A stretch of 64,000 bases of DNA from Chytridium lagenaria (GCA_025449115.1 JAHLKC010000033.1:62001-126000), one strand, 5' to 3'. Counted from the stretch's first letter, positions 48,201 to 60,558 are shown. Numbers and translations: made by a program. Notes: a model not told the origin generated them from the sequence alone.

Positions 48201-50009
48201 TTAAACCCTTTCGACAAAGTTACTCGGAAAAAGACCTTTTCTTTGTCGGCCGTTTTCATCTGCGATACCTTCCCACCAACTTTCAAACTGTTAGAAAAGA
48301 CAAGGGATAGCACAGGCAACAATATACAGAAGAAATGCAGAAGAACATAGTAGAGAACCACGGAAAAGGGAGATAGGAATATTCAATTTAATTAGACTTA
48401 CCCATCATCGTGAGTCGCAAACACAGGAACGACTTGATTACGATCAATAGTAAGCTCCTCATACGCTTGCGCTTTATAGTCATACAAAACACGCACTACA
48501 AGCAATTAAAAACCAGCATTCGAATGTCACCCTTACCATGAAACAGAACAGGAAGATTAGCCACTCCCTCATAAGGCTCATAATGAAATTGACTATCACT
48601 CGGAAGACTTTCAGCGCCAGCGCTCATCCTTCCTTGTCCATTCCCATTTGAAATCGTTTGTTGACGAGCCCCAACATCATTCGTCTGTGTTATGCTTGCA
48701 CTTTCAGACATTGACGAACCACCCAATCGTCCCATATTCCAAAACCCACCAGCGGCTTTCGTTTCAGACTTCACTTCTGTCACTGCTTGAGGGGCGTCGA
48801 AGGATGACACGGATTCGGACATGCGACCGCTGAGGGCGAGGGGACGGTCGGACGTGCGAGTGTAGTAGTTGACGTAAGATAGGGGTTCTGATGGGGTTAG
48901 GAAATACGTGGTAAGATATGTATCTTACTAGGAATCTCGGAACCAGTCGAATGCTGGTCAAGGAAGAGTTGGATGTCGCGGTCAATATCGCACCTTTCAA
49001 GTGTTGTCCGGATCCGTTCGCATGACTGTTTACATGGGTCAACATTGTTAAGCTTTGAAAATTACCTCATCATCGGAGACGCATAAACTTGAAAGGAGGT
49101 TTGCGTAGTTCCAAACCGTGCCACGGATTTTGTCTACACGATCCTCTTCCAAGTTTTGGCATGCCTGTTTCATTCAGTAATGACTTTCTTTCCAAAGATC
49201 GTCACCTTGCATGCTGTTGTCATGTCTTCCTCCCATTTTCTATGGATATCGGCAAGCTTCTCGACTCCATTCATGTAATCCGTATCGTGCTGCGTAATCT
49301 GCATGCTCGTCTTTTCTATTTTAGCTTTAACCTATAGAACGTCAGTCAAACGCTCTCTCATTAGCATTAAATAAAACCTTTTCGAGATCCTTCGGCGCCA
49401 ATCCCATTTTAGAAGACATAAGCTGACTATGCTCCACACACTTCTGCTCATATCTCTCTTTCGACTTTAGAACGGAGGCAGCCATGCTGGCTTTCGCCTT
49501 TAAATGCTTCTCAAGAATAGCATTATGCTAGAACAAAACCCATCAGCAACTACATGCATTATAGATCATACATTCTTGCGAGTCGCAGACTGACTAGCCA
49601 AAAGTTCTGCCAACGGCTTCTCAAGTTGAGTCCTAATTTCATTCGCAACGTCAAGGTGTGCTCTCGCCGAGTTTTCCAATTCTGAACGCACAACGTCCAA
49701 CGATTCTCGGAGCGTACTTTTAACGGGGTTTAGTGGTAACAAAACTCAAAGTCATCCGAACCCTATCTCCTCCCTTGGACTGAAGCTCTTGGCAAGCTTT
49801 GTCAATCGCTTCCCGTAGTCTTCCTCAATGGCGGCTCGCTCTTTCAAAAGGGCATGGACTTCCTCACTAACATGCTTTCCTTGCCGCATTCTCCCCATCA
49901 TCACCTCCAAACCCCGATCACCATCTCCCTATAAGCCAGCTTCAGCACAAACATATCCGCATGAATCCATTCGTACCCAGAACGACGTAACAAAAGCCTT
50001 CTTGGACAT
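48201..50009 (-). CDS. F-BAR and SH3 protein, Cdc15/Hof1/PSTPIP-like
   Basis: Membrane-bending scaffold, in other fungi a contractile-ring component. It starts MSKKAFVTSFW, then after an intron GDGDRGLEVMMGRMRQGKHV, ERAAIEEDYGKRLTKLAKS, the F-BAR coiled coil (LKAKASMAASVLKSKERYEQ, AKIEKTSMQITQHDTDYMNG) and RIRTTLERCDIDRDIQLFL followed by YVNYYT, a PSTPIP-type hallmark. A Ser/Gln-rich linker follows. The SH3 domain is split by an intron: VRVLYDYKAQAYEELTIDRN and FESWWEGIADENGRQRKGLF, ending PSNFVERV at the stop (48201). About ten exons. All SH3 core residues (ALYDY-like, WW, G-x-FPSNF) are present. Confidence 0.9.
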
Positions 50010-50237
50010 GACGGTGGATGGTATTTTCGTCTATAATCAAGTGTTGGTTGCCAAATCTGAATTTGGCCAAATGCTGTGAGACCACTTGACTAAAAAGCAC
50101 ACAGAAGACACTCGCCGCAAAATGCTCAGAAACAACAAACTATCAGTCTCCGATAAGAAGAAATAAAATATATTTAAATGCTGTTGTTTTTTTTTTTTGT
50201 TTAGGTATTTTACAATCGTTGCGACTAAACATCGTCT

Positions 50238-51052
50238 TTAAGGCTTTCTGAACTCTGCGGAATAACGTTAGAAAAACTCTGTGCAAAAAAAAACAACGAG
50301 GTACCTGTGAGCACGGGGTATATATTCTCAAACGCTTGATAAATCTCATCGCGCACCTGTTCCGATGTTTAGATATCGATGATACATGGAAACTACCTTT
50401 GCGCCTGTTAAAACAATCTTCCCTGACACAAAAAATCAACAGCACAATCTTCGGCTTCACCATTCGATAAATGAGACCAGGGAACAATTCAGGTTCGTAC
50501 TGTTCGTAGTGTTAACATAGCTCCAACGTCTGTCCACAGTAAAAGCCTTACACTAGAGAAGTGTCCATGCGCATACGCAAGTCCCTCCAACCGAATCGGA
50601 AACTTCACATCGCAAGATCCCACAATATTCTGAATCTTGAAATCCGTAAACTTTGCAGGGAACCCCAACTTCTGAATGATCCTGGCGTACTTCCTGGCAG
50701 CCAACCTCGATTGGTCCTCACTCTTTGCTCCCGTCACAACCATCTTTCCTGATGCAAATATCAAAGCGGTGGTCTTGGGTTCCCTGATTCGGCATAATAC
50801 AGCTGCGAAACGCTAGGTTGGGGGGGTTAGATTAGGGACAAAGTGCTTATCAACACCTTTGGATTGTATTCGGCATTTCGGGCATGTAGGGCAATGGTTT
50901 TAAGGTCAAGTTTGCAGTCCAAGTTGACGGTTTGCAACAATGTTTCTAAAGAGACGCAGGTTGGTATATACTTCCCTGACGACGGAATGATGCAACGCTT
51001 ACTGAAGAGTTGGGACGATGCCCGATTGTGGCCTCACAGCAAGCACTGACTC
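50238..51052 (-). CDS. SPT15: TATA-binding protein (start not resolved)
   Basis: General transcription factor used by all three RNA polymerases. It has both pseudo-repeats of the saddle domain: [127 protein letters not shown] and [20 protein letters not shown] (stop 50238). Two one-base insertions are seen, in the six-A run 50430-50435 and near 50936. The first exon (ATG) is upstream of 51052 and could not be fixed; a GTAAGT donor at about 51175 is one candidate junction. The core domain is complete, and the N-terminus is probably short. Confidence 0.93.
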
Positions 51053-51981
51053 CTGCGGTGGAAATGTGGACATTCCTCAGTGAGAAATTTTCTCCAAAGT
51101 TGATGACCATTGTGGCGAGACTGGTGGACCGTTCCGTTGCTCGCTCGCGTACTAGAAACAGCACGAAAAGGACTTACTTCGTTATTTATTGATGCAGGGG
51201 GTAAAATCAATTATTTTCACGATGCAACCACATGCTCAGCTCATGAACCGCATTAGTATGCTTTTATGTACGTCTTAGCAGCAACATGCACTGCTTTATC
51301 AAGTGGTTTGCCGCAACGACCCTCAACAAGAACTTAACCACATAAAAGTGACCGCAAATTGTGCAGGCATGAAATGCTGCATCCCCAGCTTCATTGTCCA
51401 CGGTGGTATATTCTGCTGCTCATGTTTGGCTATGTGAATGATTTTCCCTCCCCCTTGGTGCACTTTTTTCACCTCGAGCTTCGTGCAAAAGCTTTACGAC
51501 TCAATTTGGTCGTTGAGCGACGGTAGGTTTATCGCTTGATTATGGAATCCTTCCTGTCGAGATGCAAGAAAGAATTTCACGATGTGGTGATCAACCCAAG
51601 TTCTTTCGTGACAATCAACAACAAACCAACTTGACAATCATCAGCAATCCCTCTCACCAAAGTCTCCACCTCTCAATTCTAGTTCGCTTCTGACAACATC
51701 TTTCGACAGCAGCGACTAATCCACTCGTCAAATGGGTTAAGAACAAGCACGTTGCTTCCATTCTCTGATCGCTCAGGTTTCGATTCTAAGCAAAGCACTC
51801 TTAGTGACAAGCGAAACCAGTGTTATTGCTTTTTAAGTCCTTCATCCTTGTAATTCTCGACGACATTTTCTGCTGCCCTTGAGTCAAATTCTACATCACT
51901 TAAAGTTCGAGAAGGTAAAAATCGCAACAGCGCCTACATTTTACTAAAGCTCCGATCATCGAAAGCCCACCTTATAGCAAA
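51053..51981. promoter_or_regulatory. Intergenic region, divergent promoters
   Basis: Contains the unresolved 5' exon and promoter of TBP (minus) and the 5' region of the first orphan family gene (plus). No repeat or coding signal was recognised. Confidence 0.45.
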
Positions 51982-54579
51982 ATGCAAGGTGGCCATTCGA
52001 ACAGTGACTGGCAGCAAAAGTACCCAGTCATGATTCCTACTACACGTTCAAGTTCTTTTGCGCACCCGACAAACCCCTTCCCATCGCCTGAGTCTCCTGT
52101 CAGCCATAGTGTTCCCCCGTTTTTGGCCCAGTACCCACAACCGAACAGAGCAACCCAACTCTGGGACCGAGCGAACTTTATAGAAGCCCAGATTCAAGCG
52201 AGAGTCGCTGCCGCGCATGTAGAAAATACACAGCAGTCCAGGACGTCTATTTCCCTTCAGCAAAATCAGCAAAGCCGTCAGTTTGCTCCAGACCAACTGT
52301 ATTCTCGACCACCTCAGCAAGAAGGGTTTTCGAAAATTTATCAGCAGCAGATATACCAGGGGAATACTGGTTCACAGCCCCCGCAGATGCAACAGGGCCT
52401 GTCCAATATCACCAGCCACCACCGTCACCAAAGAAGTCTTGCGGCACATACTCCGCAAAATTCGGCGTATGCTCCTCCATCGACTTTTCTACGCCAACCT
52501 GATAATCAGCAGTTTGCTGCGAAGTCCGCGGCATCATACGATGCTGAAAGAGTGGAGCGAGAAATGTGGGAGAAGCTTGGAAATTTTCAGGCACAGATGG
52601 AAGCTCAAAAGACTGGTGCTCCTGCGCAATTAAAAGAATCGGCTCCCACTTATATTCAGTCTCATTTGACTCAACCTCATGTTGCGCCACTTTCACTTCA
52701 GTCTACTACGCAAAACCGTAACCATCAAAAGCAGACGGCGCCTTCTGCCTATCATAGCTCAAAGACACAGGACTACTTTGCTTGGGCTCAGACTCAAGTA
52801 TTGGAGTCACAGAGGAGACAAAAAAATGAAGCCGTTGCGCAACAGCAACAGGCGCAAAAAGCTATGCCACCGTTTATTCAGACAGCCCAACCTCTGCAAT
52901 GCACAACACATATTTTATACTATCCCAAACCCCTCAAATCGCCGCAGCAAGTCTACTACGAAGCGCTAGCTACTCAGGCCTCAAATCCCAAAACAGTGCA
53001 GATTGCGCCAAAAATTCATGCTGAACCGCGGTATACGGTGCAAACAAATGAAATTATGGGCTCCCAGTCACAGTCCTTTGCACCTTCAACTTCTCCGCAA
53101 ACTACCTTACTCAAAAACTCATCATCAGATACCTTCAAAACGGAAGTGCTGGAGCCCAGATCAGATAAAGTTTATGTTTCTCAGCAAAACACTGCGTTTC
53201 CTTCAACGCCTGAAAGTGTTTGTCATTTGAGCGGAATTTGTACTCCTGAGGAGCCCACCGAACTCTGCGGAATGCATAATCCGAAGGATCGATTCACCGA
53301 GAAGTTAAAAAATGCAGAGGAACCTGTGACAGCGTTTGGAGAAAGCACTGGAGGCGGTTTGATCCATGATTCCTTTCGCGGCATCCAAATGCGTAGTAGC
53401 GAGGACAAAGTCATCAGTACTCAAAAATTAATAATGATTGACACCAACTCCACTATCAATATGGGGAAGCTCGTTTCTACCGTTTTAGCAACGCCAACCT
53501 CAGTCACTGAGTTCGAAAAATCCGAAGAGGTTATAGTTGTTGACGATTGCTCGGTGCATGTACAACAAGGTCTTGAGAACAGGTGTACTGAGCCTGCGGT
53601 GGCGCCTTTAAGTTGCTTCGATGAACGGCTCGATATCAATATGCCGTCAGGCCTTTTCTCTCAGCCAGAAAGAGCCCCTTTGACCTCGGTCGTGGAGTCA
53701 ATAAATGCCAAGACGGCGATATGCCCTGGAACAGATATGTTGCGGGAAGATCAAGTTCCGGAGAAGAGTGATACTGAGCCCTCCATACCGCCACCATTCA
53801 ATGAAAGGGACTGGCTGGATAGAGATATGACGTCAGAAATCTTCTTGTCGTGCAACTGGGAGCCTGTCATTCCTTTACGGATCAAACAAGGCCGACAAAA
53901 TAAGTGTAAGGACACGTCAAAGATTTTCAGTATGTCTGAATACGTGAGCATTCTAGGCGGGCTTCCTTGTTCTAAATATTTTTAGGTGACATATGTGGAA
54001 GCACTTTTCCCCCAAGATCTTTCTGTTCTAAGAGAAATGCCATCGAACGAGCAGAGTGAAAAATACAGTAACTTTATGGTCCGTCTAGGTGCTTGGTATA
54101 AGCGGCGAGGCTATGTTAATTTTCCACATCCGCTACAGGATCAGAAATCTGGGAATACGGGCTTTGACGCTGGAGTAGCGGCATCGAAAAATCTTCAAGA
54201 TGGAAAAGGTTCTATGTCAGAAAATGGAGGAGCTCTTCAAAACTCACGGAAAAGGAAACTGGAAAACCATGCGGACAGTTCAAGTGAAACTGGGAACAAA
54301 AAACGTCAAAATATGGACAATCAAGCTGGACCATCCGTTTTCCATTCACTACCTCCTTCCATTGCACGCTTGCACGCCCCTTTTATGATCCCCCACAGTA
54401 AATCAAAATTCCCCATAACCATCTCCTCACTTTCACAAAAACGCTCGCGACCTGACGAAGACGCTGAAGACGCCAATGCGAAATTCGGAGGCCTTCATCT
54501 TCCTCCTCTACTCCCTAGACCCGTCAAGAAGCGACATCTGAACGAAGATAATGACTGGAGTGATGCTGAAGATTATTAA
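51982..54579 (+). CDS. Orphan tandem family, copy A: Q-rich nuclear-looking protein
   Basis: Not matched to any known family. Exon 1 (51982-53943) encodes about 654 residues rich in Gln, Ser and Pro, with QQIYQGNTGSQPPQ-type stretches. The end of exon 1 reads SKIFSMSEY. A 42-nt intron (53944-53985, GTGAGC...TTTAG) lies exactly after the Tyr codon, and exon 2 begins VTYVEALFPQDL. Exon 2 then gives LGAWYKRRGYVNFPHP and several basic clusters (NSRKRKLENH, KKRQNMD, QKRSRPDED, PVKKRHLNED), suggesting nuclear localisation, and ends WSDAEDY. The SxxEY|xxYxxxLFP junction recurs in copies B and C downstream, so these are tandem paralogues. The Q-rich composition suggests a transcription-related or condensate-forming protein (inference). 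Confidence 0.75.
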
Positions 54580-55083
54580 TGAGTACCATTTAGGCCTTCT
54601 CTATCGTACCTTCAAACCAAGCCGCCCCCTTGCCACTTTATTTTACAAGCACATATCCTCAACCATTCATATCCACCATCATCGTGCGATACCTATCCCC
54701 TATATTTTTTCCCTTTACTCCCTGATTAGTGCATATCAATCCAAGTCGCATATTAATCAAAAATATTGTAATACTAATGCGATTGGAGGTCTCACACCCG
54801 TCAGTCTCATTACCTCACAAGCGCCCACCTCGGCCGTCATACTTTTCTCTCTCATCAAGTCATGGACCTTCAAGTTCTCAATCCCCCTTATTTTCACAGC
54901 ACCCTCAGATTTAATTCATCCACTCCAACACAATTTAAATAAAATATTGAATTGCAATTAAGTAGCTGATACTTCACTGTTGGATAGTTTATAACCTTTA
55001 ACGCGACAATTATTAATGAAGAGCTTTCGGCGGACTTTCACCAAAGTTAGGACAAACCCAAAATTACGGCAACAAGCATCGAG
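54580..55083. other. Intergenic region within the orphan cluster
   Basis: Pyrimidine-rich, then AT-rich. No convincing coding signal. It separates copies A and B. Confidence 0.45.
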
Positions 55084-56515
55084 GTGTTCAGAACGATACT
55101 CGCTGGAGGGATGTCTAGAAAGGAGGAGCATCACTTACGGCAATGGAGCTCATCACCCATTGGAGACCAGAGGAATGTGTCGTGGGGGAAAAAGGAGCGT
55201 CCTGACAAAGTCTCGAGCAACCTCATGCAGGTGACTATAAAAGCTCGAAGTGTCTCGCCACATATCTTAAAGGATCTTATAACAAGCTATGGGATGAAAG
55301 ACTTTTCTCCATCAAGTAAGAATGACAGAATGATAGAAGTCATGGAAGGCGAACCAGCGTCTGACATAGGCCCCATGTTGTCGGATGCATCCTCTAGCGG
55401 CCCCGTAAAACAAAAGAGACTCCCAGCACGCAGACGGATCTTGAATGAAGTTTCCACACTAAATTCACTCATGGACACTCAGCTTTCGGTGTTGCGGGAT
55501 GAATCAATCTTTGATGAGGGTGTGCAATTTGTGGGCGACCGTGCATTAACAACAACAATAACAACAACAACAAAAACCCCATCCACACCCGTTCGTCGAA
55601 ATTCCTCACTCACTGCAAATGAACAACTTCTACTTGCTGGAGTCTCTACAAACATTCATCGAAAAAGAAAACGGGAATCTCAGAAAGGTGATATACAAAT
55701 GGTTCAAGATATAAGGCCCGGATCTTTGCATTCGGCAGTTAATTTTAAGGTGGATGCTACTTCGAGCTCTATAATTAGGGAAACTATGCAGACGTTACAT
55801 GTGGGATCTGTGCAAGAAGGTTTGGACAGCGCTTCTTTAAAGAGAAAATATCTTGATAAGGAAGAAGCCCCATTCCACCCCATGAAGTCTGTACTCCCGC
55901 TTCCTCTCGGCAATGACCAGGATGATGCACAACAGTTTCTGACAGGCCAGCCTCGCAAACGATTTTGTCAAAAAGTTCCCGTTAGGGTTGGTTCATCTCA
56001 TCTTGACGGCGGGACATATACTTTCAAGCCTCCACTTCCTATCGCTGGACAGAAGCCACAAAGTCGTAAATTAATACCGCAATCGCCGCAACTACGGTCT
56101 GCGCATCAGGATTTCTCGGGAAGTAATGGTGCTCATCGAGATAATGTTCATTCTCCTACGGCATATCGAACCAAGAGTCGCGAAGTTGAAGCGTCACACA
56201 CTCCATTCTCTGTACAGATCCGAGAAAACACTTCTGATGTCTGTGAAGCTTCCCCCGTCCATTGGAATCGGACCAAAAATGAGTCACCATTTTGTACTAT
56301 CGGTTAACGGAACATAATTTAAAATTTCTCATGGTTTGAATCAGTTAAGATTCGGCTATCTCATTGGAACAAATGGTATGCCATTCGCAAATTTTAAGAG
56401 ACGAGTTTGTTACCCTCATCACTCTTGATGAATATGTATGTTTTTCTATAACTCACTCTTGCTCTAACTTTTTTTCTGTTAGCTGGAATACGCCAAAGTC
56501 TTTTTTCCGAGCTAT
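55084..56515 (+). CDS. Orphan tandem family, copy B (possibly degenerate)
   Basis: A 407-codon open frame (55084-56307) is rich in Ser, Arg and Lys, with basic clusters (RKRKRESQKGD, LPARRRILNEV, QPRKRFCQK) and an ACA-repeat stretch near 55550. No domain is known. Downstream, after frame changes, bases 56406-56435 read VTLITLDEY. A 47-nt intron (56436-56482, GTATGT...GTTAG) follows, then LEYAKVFFPSY and an immediate stop (56516-56518). This mirrors the exon junction of copies A and C, but the second exon is only 11 codons and the link to the long frame is broken. Either indels disrupt it or the copy is decaying. The first ATG could instead be 55111. Confidence 0.55.
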
Positions 56516-56518
56516 TAA

Positions 56519-57560
56519 TTGTTTTAATTCTTTTTCCACATTGCGATGGTCGAGTTTAGTCTAGATCGATTTGACGTAGAATTAAGGATTGGGTTTTTGA
56601 GAGTTGCTATATGATTCTTCCGGATAATATGAGGTAGGCTTACGAAACAAACCTACCGAATCTGTGAAGTACGTGATCGAGTCGACGCCGCATGCATTCA
56701 TTACTCCAACAATGCCATATGGGACATCAGCAGTTCCAATATTCAACCTACCTTTGACCACATCATCACTCAAACTACTTATCCTCGTTTAAATATTTCA
56801 ACGTTACTGGACTCGGATATTCATTATTCACAGGCTCTAACTTTAAGCCTCCTTCTTCATCTTCTCGGCGGGTTCGTTAAATTATGTTGTACGTTTAATT
56901 TTTTTAAAAGACTGTCCACGGTTTGAATCAGCAGAAGGAAAGGCGATTTGTTTTAAAAGACAGTTGTAAGGATTGCTAGCGAAAGTCAACCGGCTTTTTC
57001 CTGATTTTTAGGTATTGGACGGGTGTAGGCAAGCATGTTGTGTGTGTGGAAAATCGTACGCATTTTTTTTGGTCTATAAGGATTTTTGGAGTGGGAATGT
57101 TAGCAATGGTGTATATAGGGTGGAGTGACGGATTTTCTTTACCAGATGCCTTGGGACTGGATGTGACTTATATTTATTGAAGTTTCAAAACGTTTTGGTT
57201 TGCTTTGAGTGAAGATCCCGGGTGCATTTATAATTCAAAATTAGCAATCATGAATAACGTCATGTTTTCTGATTTCTTCCCATGCCTTGCGTTATGGAAC
57301 AAATACAGAGGGTTTTTTTTTTGTGGCTACATACTTTTCGATGTGGACTTTATTATTTTTGTTGAGCGAATAAAATGCCAGCTTTTTCAAAAAAAGTCGA
57401 CTTTTGCCGCGATGACATATCCAACTTGATACCAATATTTTAAAGAGTGAAGCTCACCGGATGACGGGTGTTTTCCTGTCTGCAAAGAGCTTCCCAGAAA
57501 CGTAGATCCTTCTCCCTTTGACAGCCAAAAAACAATTCATTTCTGCATTGGTCGGTTACG
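56519..57560. other. Region between copies B and C
   Basis: AT-rich. An ATG-less plus-strand open stretch runs from about 56660 to 56936 (includes DAACIHYSNNAIWDISSSNI) and could be a relic exon. The 12-mer GGTTTGAATCAG occurs near 56336 and again near 56920. T-runs are at 57063-57070 and 57311-57319. No complete gene is seen. Confidence 0.4.
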
Positions 57561-59073
57561 ATGGTTAAAGGCGGAACGAGCTCTATCAATCCTCGAAAGA
57601 GAGCAAAGAAAATAAAGGCGGAAACCAACCATGATGTAGTTGTGGTGTCTATGGGATCAGATGCCTTGCACTCGGTTCAAACTTGTTCAACGGGAACCAA
57701 CAACAATAACGAACACTGGACAACTATGCTGACAATCGAAAAGCAAGATCCTGTTGATGAACCCCCTTTCACTTCAACTCTTTCTACTTCACAAGATGTG
57801 ACTAATAAGAGCGGGGAAGAGTCATCAGAAATTGCAGTAAACATCAAGAAGCCCAAGAACAAGAAATCCAAAGCATCAAAGAAGAAGTTGGCAGAACATC
57901 ACCCGGAGACACCTGCTTCAACCCTTGTATCGGGACCTATATTATCGGAGCCTCTGAATACTGTAGATGCAGTGATGCGATGTGCTGAGGCCACAGTGAT
58001 GCAGTTCAAAACGATGAATGACAAACACGAATCTTACGTTGACGAGGCGCATTTCACCCCCATTCCCCATCCTCCTTACGAAACCCACCATGCTAGCGAT
58101 TCCTACACCCCTTCATCCACATTTACGGAACCATTGAGTGTTTTAACGTACCCCCAGCAATTGCACAGTTCTCAAACAACCTCCTCTTCTTTGTTTTCAC
58201 CTATATTGCCGTCATTTAGTCAACAAAACCCGAACTGTGGAGCGCCTCCGTCGACGAAGAGTCTCCTAGTTGATGCCGTTTGGACGCAGGAGATTACAGA
58301 AGACGCGTTCCGGGATTTGATTTGGGTCATTTTCGCAAAAAACCGCGTTTATTCGCAGCAGATTTGGGCGACACACCGTAAAGCGATCACACCGACTATT
58401 TTCACGCTAGAAGAATACGTATGTATATATTCATCAACCATTTTCTTTTTCTAATGTATGAATTTATATTAGATGACGTATGCCAAAGTCCTCTTTCCTC
58501 AAGAGTACGAAAAGCTTGGTATATGTGCTCCATCTTTTGTCGAACGCGCTTGGACGATGTTTGATCCTCACATTCGCAGCTGGGTTATTGCTCTTGATCC
58601 ATTCACACCTCCACGACCGTTGGAGGGAATATTCGGGCCATACCTTGTTCCGGCAAAAAATGCAAAACAGATGTACCGAAATGACGCCGAACGAACATAG
58701 ACCATCGAATGAATTTAATGGAAATGAAGTGGATCGGGCTTTTCAAACTTTGATGGTGAACGTGACAGAGACAGTGTCACCGGCTACCTCGCCAGTGTGG
58801 CATTTGTGTGGGAACATTACGTGAAGTTTGATGAATGCCTCTCTTATGATGTTTTGGAGACTTCATCTCAATGTATGGATGTGGACGTCCCGCCAATTCA
58901 TGTTTCGCTGGTTGACACAGAATCACTCGAGGTTAGTTTTGTACATGCGTTTTCGTTCTCTACTCATTATTTGAAAATAGAAGAGGAAAGCTATGGGTGA
59001 TACTGTTGCAGGGGTACCTGGAAAGAAGAAAGTGAGGATAGATGATACTTTTCGTGATGGATGGATGAGTTGA
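57561..59073 (+). CDS. Orphan tandem family, copy C
   Basis: Exon 1 starts MVKGGTSSINPRKRAKKIKA, with a basic N-terminus and a second basic patch (NIKKPKNKKSKASKKK). A Ser/Thr/Pro-rich middle follows, then a helical domain QEITEDAFRDLIWVIFAKNR and ITPTIFTLEEY. An intron (58419-58472, GTATGT...ATTAG) falls exactly after the Tyr, and exon 2 begins MTYAKVLFPQEYEKLGI, FVERAWTMFDPHIRSWVIAL. After a frame slip near 58690 it continues PSNEFNGNEVDRAFQTLMVN and YVKFDECLSYDVL, and a last exon reads VPGKKKVRIDDTFRDGWMS with stop at 59071. Frame and splice phase match copies A and B. The family is unknown; the basic patches suggest a nuclear protein. Confidence 0.7.
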
Positions 59074-59557
59074 CAGAAAATGCGGGTATTCGCCGAGACG
59101 TGATGGATAACGATTAAAGTTTATCGTCAAAGGATTTTATTTGTGAACACAGTAACGGGCTATGAATGTTCTCGCTTATAAAATTGTGGTCGGTCTCTCT
59201 CTTTAACGATTCATGCTCGGCGAAGATCCTTCGGCTTACATGTCGTACTTCAAGTAATATTTAAATATAGAATCAATCAAGATACTTCTTTTCGCAAGTT
59301 ATAGCCCTCAATTTTTATCTCTATCTCTACATAAATCCTATGTATTATGTACCTAACAGCTCGTTTTACAATAAATTATTGCAAACAATGAATGCTTCGT
59401 ATGGATTTAAAAAAATCTTGCAAACCTTAAAGCATCTCACACTGTTTGACTATTTATATCAGCCTGAATTCAACAGTAACGTTTTTATGGGTTTTAGTGG
59501 TTGACACACGATCAGACGCCTATTCAAAAGGCTTTCTATATAAAATTCATAGTAATT
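59074..59557. other. Intergenic region between convergent genes
   Basis: AT-rich 3' regions of copy C and the esterase gene. No gene or repeat of note. Confidence 0.45.
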
Positions 59558-60508
59558 CTACAAATTCCCAACCCCAACAGCACAAGTCCTCACATCATCA
59601 GACACCTCCGACGTCCAAACACTTTTCGAAATCTTCTCCACCGGCAACCAGTCCTTAATCAACTCCGCAACAGCCTCTGCAATCTTCTCATGAAACCCAG
59701 TGGTGAAATGAAACGCATCCCAATAAACATACTCGCCAGGGTTCCCACACTTCCCCAACGTGGTCGCATCAACACAAGCGGTCGTCTTGACTTGATACAT
59801 TGCTGATAATTTCTCATAAATACCCATCATGGGAACAACACGGATGGAAAGAGGGGAGTTCATGGCGTATGCGCTGATTTCAAGATTATAGTCTTGACCG
59901 TACGTGATAAAAAAGTCGCGAAGGGTGGGTTTATCGGAAAGGTACGGGACAGAATCGAGTGGAGGGAGATGGAAGATGAGGAATCGTTTGACGCCATTCA
60001 TGGAGAGGTTGGTGATGGTTGCAATGACACGTTGAGCTGCGGCCGCACCAGAGGTTTCACCGAAAAAGGCGTCATTCCCGCCCACCCAAATCGCAACGAT
60101 GTGGTTACGTGAAGCGATGGAACGGTGAGCTGACGGTGAGGATAGGAAGGTTTGGGATTGATCTGTGATGGATGGAACCGGGATGGTGGAATTGACGCCA
60201 GTGTAGCCTTGGATGGCGGTGTTGTTGGTTGTAGCGCCGCCGTAGGCGAGATTGGTGAGTTTAAGGCCGTATGAATAGCTGAGGTATTCGTTCCAGACGA
60301 GGCCGTTGGAGAAGCGACCGGAGCAGTAGGAGGAAGGGAGGGGCCAGGTGTTGTTTGTAAGACGGTTAACGTTGCCGTTGTCGGACCAAGAGTCGCCGAG
60401 GACTGTGAGGGAGAAGGGGTTTTGGCATGGAGCTGGGAATGATGTGACAGCGATGCTATGTAGGAGCAGCAAGAGGAGAGAGAGTGATGCCGTCATGAGG
60501 GTCCCCAT
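59558..60508 (-). CDS. Secreted GDSL-family esterase/lipase
   Basis: Intronless 316-residue SGNH hydrolase. A signal peptide (residues 1 to about 23, SLSLLLLLLHSIAVTSF) is followed by the catalytic block VLGDSWSDNGN (Ser40), the oxyanion block VGGND (Asn145) and the Asp-x-x-His pair in YWDAFHFT (Asp264, His267). Several N-glycosylation sequons are present. The GDSW-DxxH arrangement resembles fungal CE16-type acetyl esterases and GDSL lipases; the substrate (plant polysaccharide acetyl groups or lipids) is not determined. Its start is 50 bp from that of a BSP metalloprotease read the other way. Confidence 0.85.
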   Translation of the reverse strand: MGTLMTASLSLLLLLLHSIAVTSFPAPCQNPFSLTVLGDSWSDNGNVNRLTNNTWPLPSSYCSGRFSNGLVWNEYLSYSYGLKLTNLAYGGATTNNTAIQGYTGVNSTIPVPSITDQSQTFLSSPSAHRSIASRNHIVAIWVGGNDAFFGETSGAAAAQRVIATITNLSMNGVKRFLIFHLPPLDSVPYLSDKPTLRDFFITYGQDYNLEISAYAMNSPLSIRVVPMMGIYEKLSAMYQVKTTACVDATTLGKCGNPGEYVYWDAFHFTTGFHEKIAEAVAELIKDWLPVEKISKSVWTSEVSDDVRTCAVGVGNL

Positions 60509-60558
60509 CTCGAGTGAGGCTTGTTGTTACACATTGTCACTGATTAGTTGTTGAGGAA
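60509..60558. promoter_or_regulatory. 50-bp divergent promoter (esterase / metalloprotease)
   Basis: Only 50 bp separate the two start codons of oppositely read genes. Any 5' UTRs must be very short or overlap the neighbouring coding sequence. No motif was recognised. Confidence 0.5.

Noticed and set aside
52048..52320. Antisense open frame inside orphan copy A
   Set aside because: Shadow of the plus-strand coding sequence, with no independent motif.
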